Assembly (NCBI GenBank): GCA_002305915.1
Contig: DBRJ01000019.1
Span: 17,614 to 31,331 of the forward strand
Source of the DNA: Pelotomaculum sp. UBA1371
GTDB lineage: Bacteria > Bacillota > Desulfotomaculia > Desulfotomaculales > Pelotomaculaceae
Direction of reading: 5' to 3'
Length of the DNA: 13,718 nt
In this document: positions 13,180-13,718 of the stretch, one piece after another
How the letters are laid out: every line of letters starts with the position of its first letter
Numbering within the stretch: position 1 is the stretch's first letter
Position numbers and translations under genes: made by a program
The notes under the pieces: model-generated
Database searches by the model: none
What the model was told of the DNA's origin: nothing
Seen by the model: only the letters and a program-made list of their open reading frames with translations

Positions 13180-13718
13180 TTACGGCGCAGGATAAATTAC
13201 TGTTACCTCACTCCGGGCAGGATCCCATTCTACCTGACAGCCCAGATTTTCAGCGATAAATCTTAAGGGAAGCATGGTTCTTCCGGGTAACACAATAATT
13301 GGTTTGACATTCGGATTGTATTCATCGATAGCTCTGTACAGTCCGTCTACCATAGCGTAGTTTCTCTCGATCCAGAGCTCAATCCTGGTTCCTTCTAAAG
13401 TTATGGTCACCTTTCGCTCGTCGTTATCCCATTCCACTCTGGCGCCCAGTTCCTCCGCTACGTAACGGATAGGAAGAAGGGTACGGTCTTCCATGATAAA
13501 GGGAGCAGTATCCATGGTTTTAACCTTGTTATTGACATAATAGGAAGGGTCACCAATGAGCAGCCTGATGATTGTTTCGTCTTTACCTGTGACCGCGCTG
13601 GCTTCGTTGGAGTACGACGAGTTGCCGGCTTCGTTGTAAGCCCTGACCCGGTAGTAGTACCTGGTATCGTTGGCCAGCCCGCTGTTGGTGTAGCTGGTGA
13701 CGTTTTTCCCCACTGTCG
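13180..13718 (-). CDS. Secreted FN3 protein with C-terminal stalk domain, N-terminus beyond window
   Basis: The frame is open through the right edge. The GTG at 13713 is inside an FN3 domain and is not a believable start, so the gene is partial. The visible part begins with the last strands of a fibronectin type III domain (SYTNSGLANDTRYYYRVRAY, then NEAGNSSYSNEASAVT), usual in extracellular enzymes and surface proteins. A copper-amine-oxidase-N1-like domain of about 125 residues follows: IGDPSYYVNNKVKTMD, DRTLLPIRYVAEELGARVEW and GRTMLPLRFIAENLGCQVEW. It ends in TVIYPAP. The fold is the same as the C-terminus of the downstream NamZ-like protein, which starts 77 bp later on the same strand. 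The catalytic part, if any, lies upstream of the window. Confidence 0.85.
   Translation of the reverse strand, partial: TVGKNVTSYTNSGLANDTRYYYRVRAYNEAGNSSYSNEASAVTGKDETIIRLLIGDPSYYVNNKVKTMDTAPFIMEDRTLLPIRYVAEELGARVEWDNDERKVTITLEGTRIELWIERNYAMVDGLYRAIDEYNPNVKPIIVLPGRTMLPLRFIAENLGCQVEWDPARSEVTVIYPAP

Noticed and set aside
13180..13713. GTG at 13713 as true start of the FN3/stalk protein
   Set aside because: It falls within an FN3 domain, lacks a ribosome site and the frame continues past the window edge.
1..13718. CRISPR array, tRNA, insertion sequence, phage or toxin-antitoxin module
   Set aside because: No regularly spaced repeats, cloverleaf signatures, transposase/integrase motifs or toxin pairs were seen on either strand.

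Overview
The window is chromosomal DNA of a moderately GC-rich Firmicute. The best guess is the Peptococcaceae/Desulfotomaculum-Pelotomaculum part of the Clostridia. This is inferred from the gene set: a trmK-nif3-zinc ribbon-rnpB neighbourhood, RqcH, the short CxxC-ending PyrE type, and secreted proteins with copper-amine-oxidase-like 'stalk' domains. Strong AGGAGG-like ribosome binding sites and sigma-A-type promoters fit this. No species can be named from the sequence alone. There is no tRNA, CRISPR array, transposase or phage gene.

Layout, left to right. (1) 1-880, minus strand: a GGCT-like gene broken by two frameshifts, a small membrane protein, and a lipoprotein cut off by the window edge, closely packed as a former operon. 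(2) 1151-2446, minus: proA without proB beside it, preceded by a doubtful 40-codon ORF. (3) 2644-4547, minus: a three-gene ABC transporter operon in the order permease, GntR/YtrA-type repressor, ATPase. It has a clear promoter whose -10 lies inside an inverted-repeat operator. (4) 4706-5120: a 43-bp near-perfect palindrome followed by the RNase P RNA gene (minus). (5) 5322-7876, minus: trmK, nif3-like, and a coiled-coil zinc ribbon gene, with a terminator-like hairpin between the last two. (6) 8235-10495, plus: a HExxH metallopeptidase gene and rqcH, probably one transcript. (7) 10593-11168, minus: pyrE, convergent with rqcH. (8) 11531-13718, minus: a NamZ/DUF1343 exo-muramidase-like protein and the C-terminal part of an FN3 protein, both ending in stalk domains. 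They are probably cell-envelope proteins.

Most genes are housekeeping: RNA processing and modification, ribosome quality control, pyrimidine and proline synthesis. I see no obvious new multi-gene defence or mobile system. The observations most worth following are the doubly frameshifted cyclotransferase, the metallopeptidase-rqcH pairing, the palindromic element beside rnpB, the three-half-site operator of the ABC operon, and the unusual NamZ-stalk fusion.
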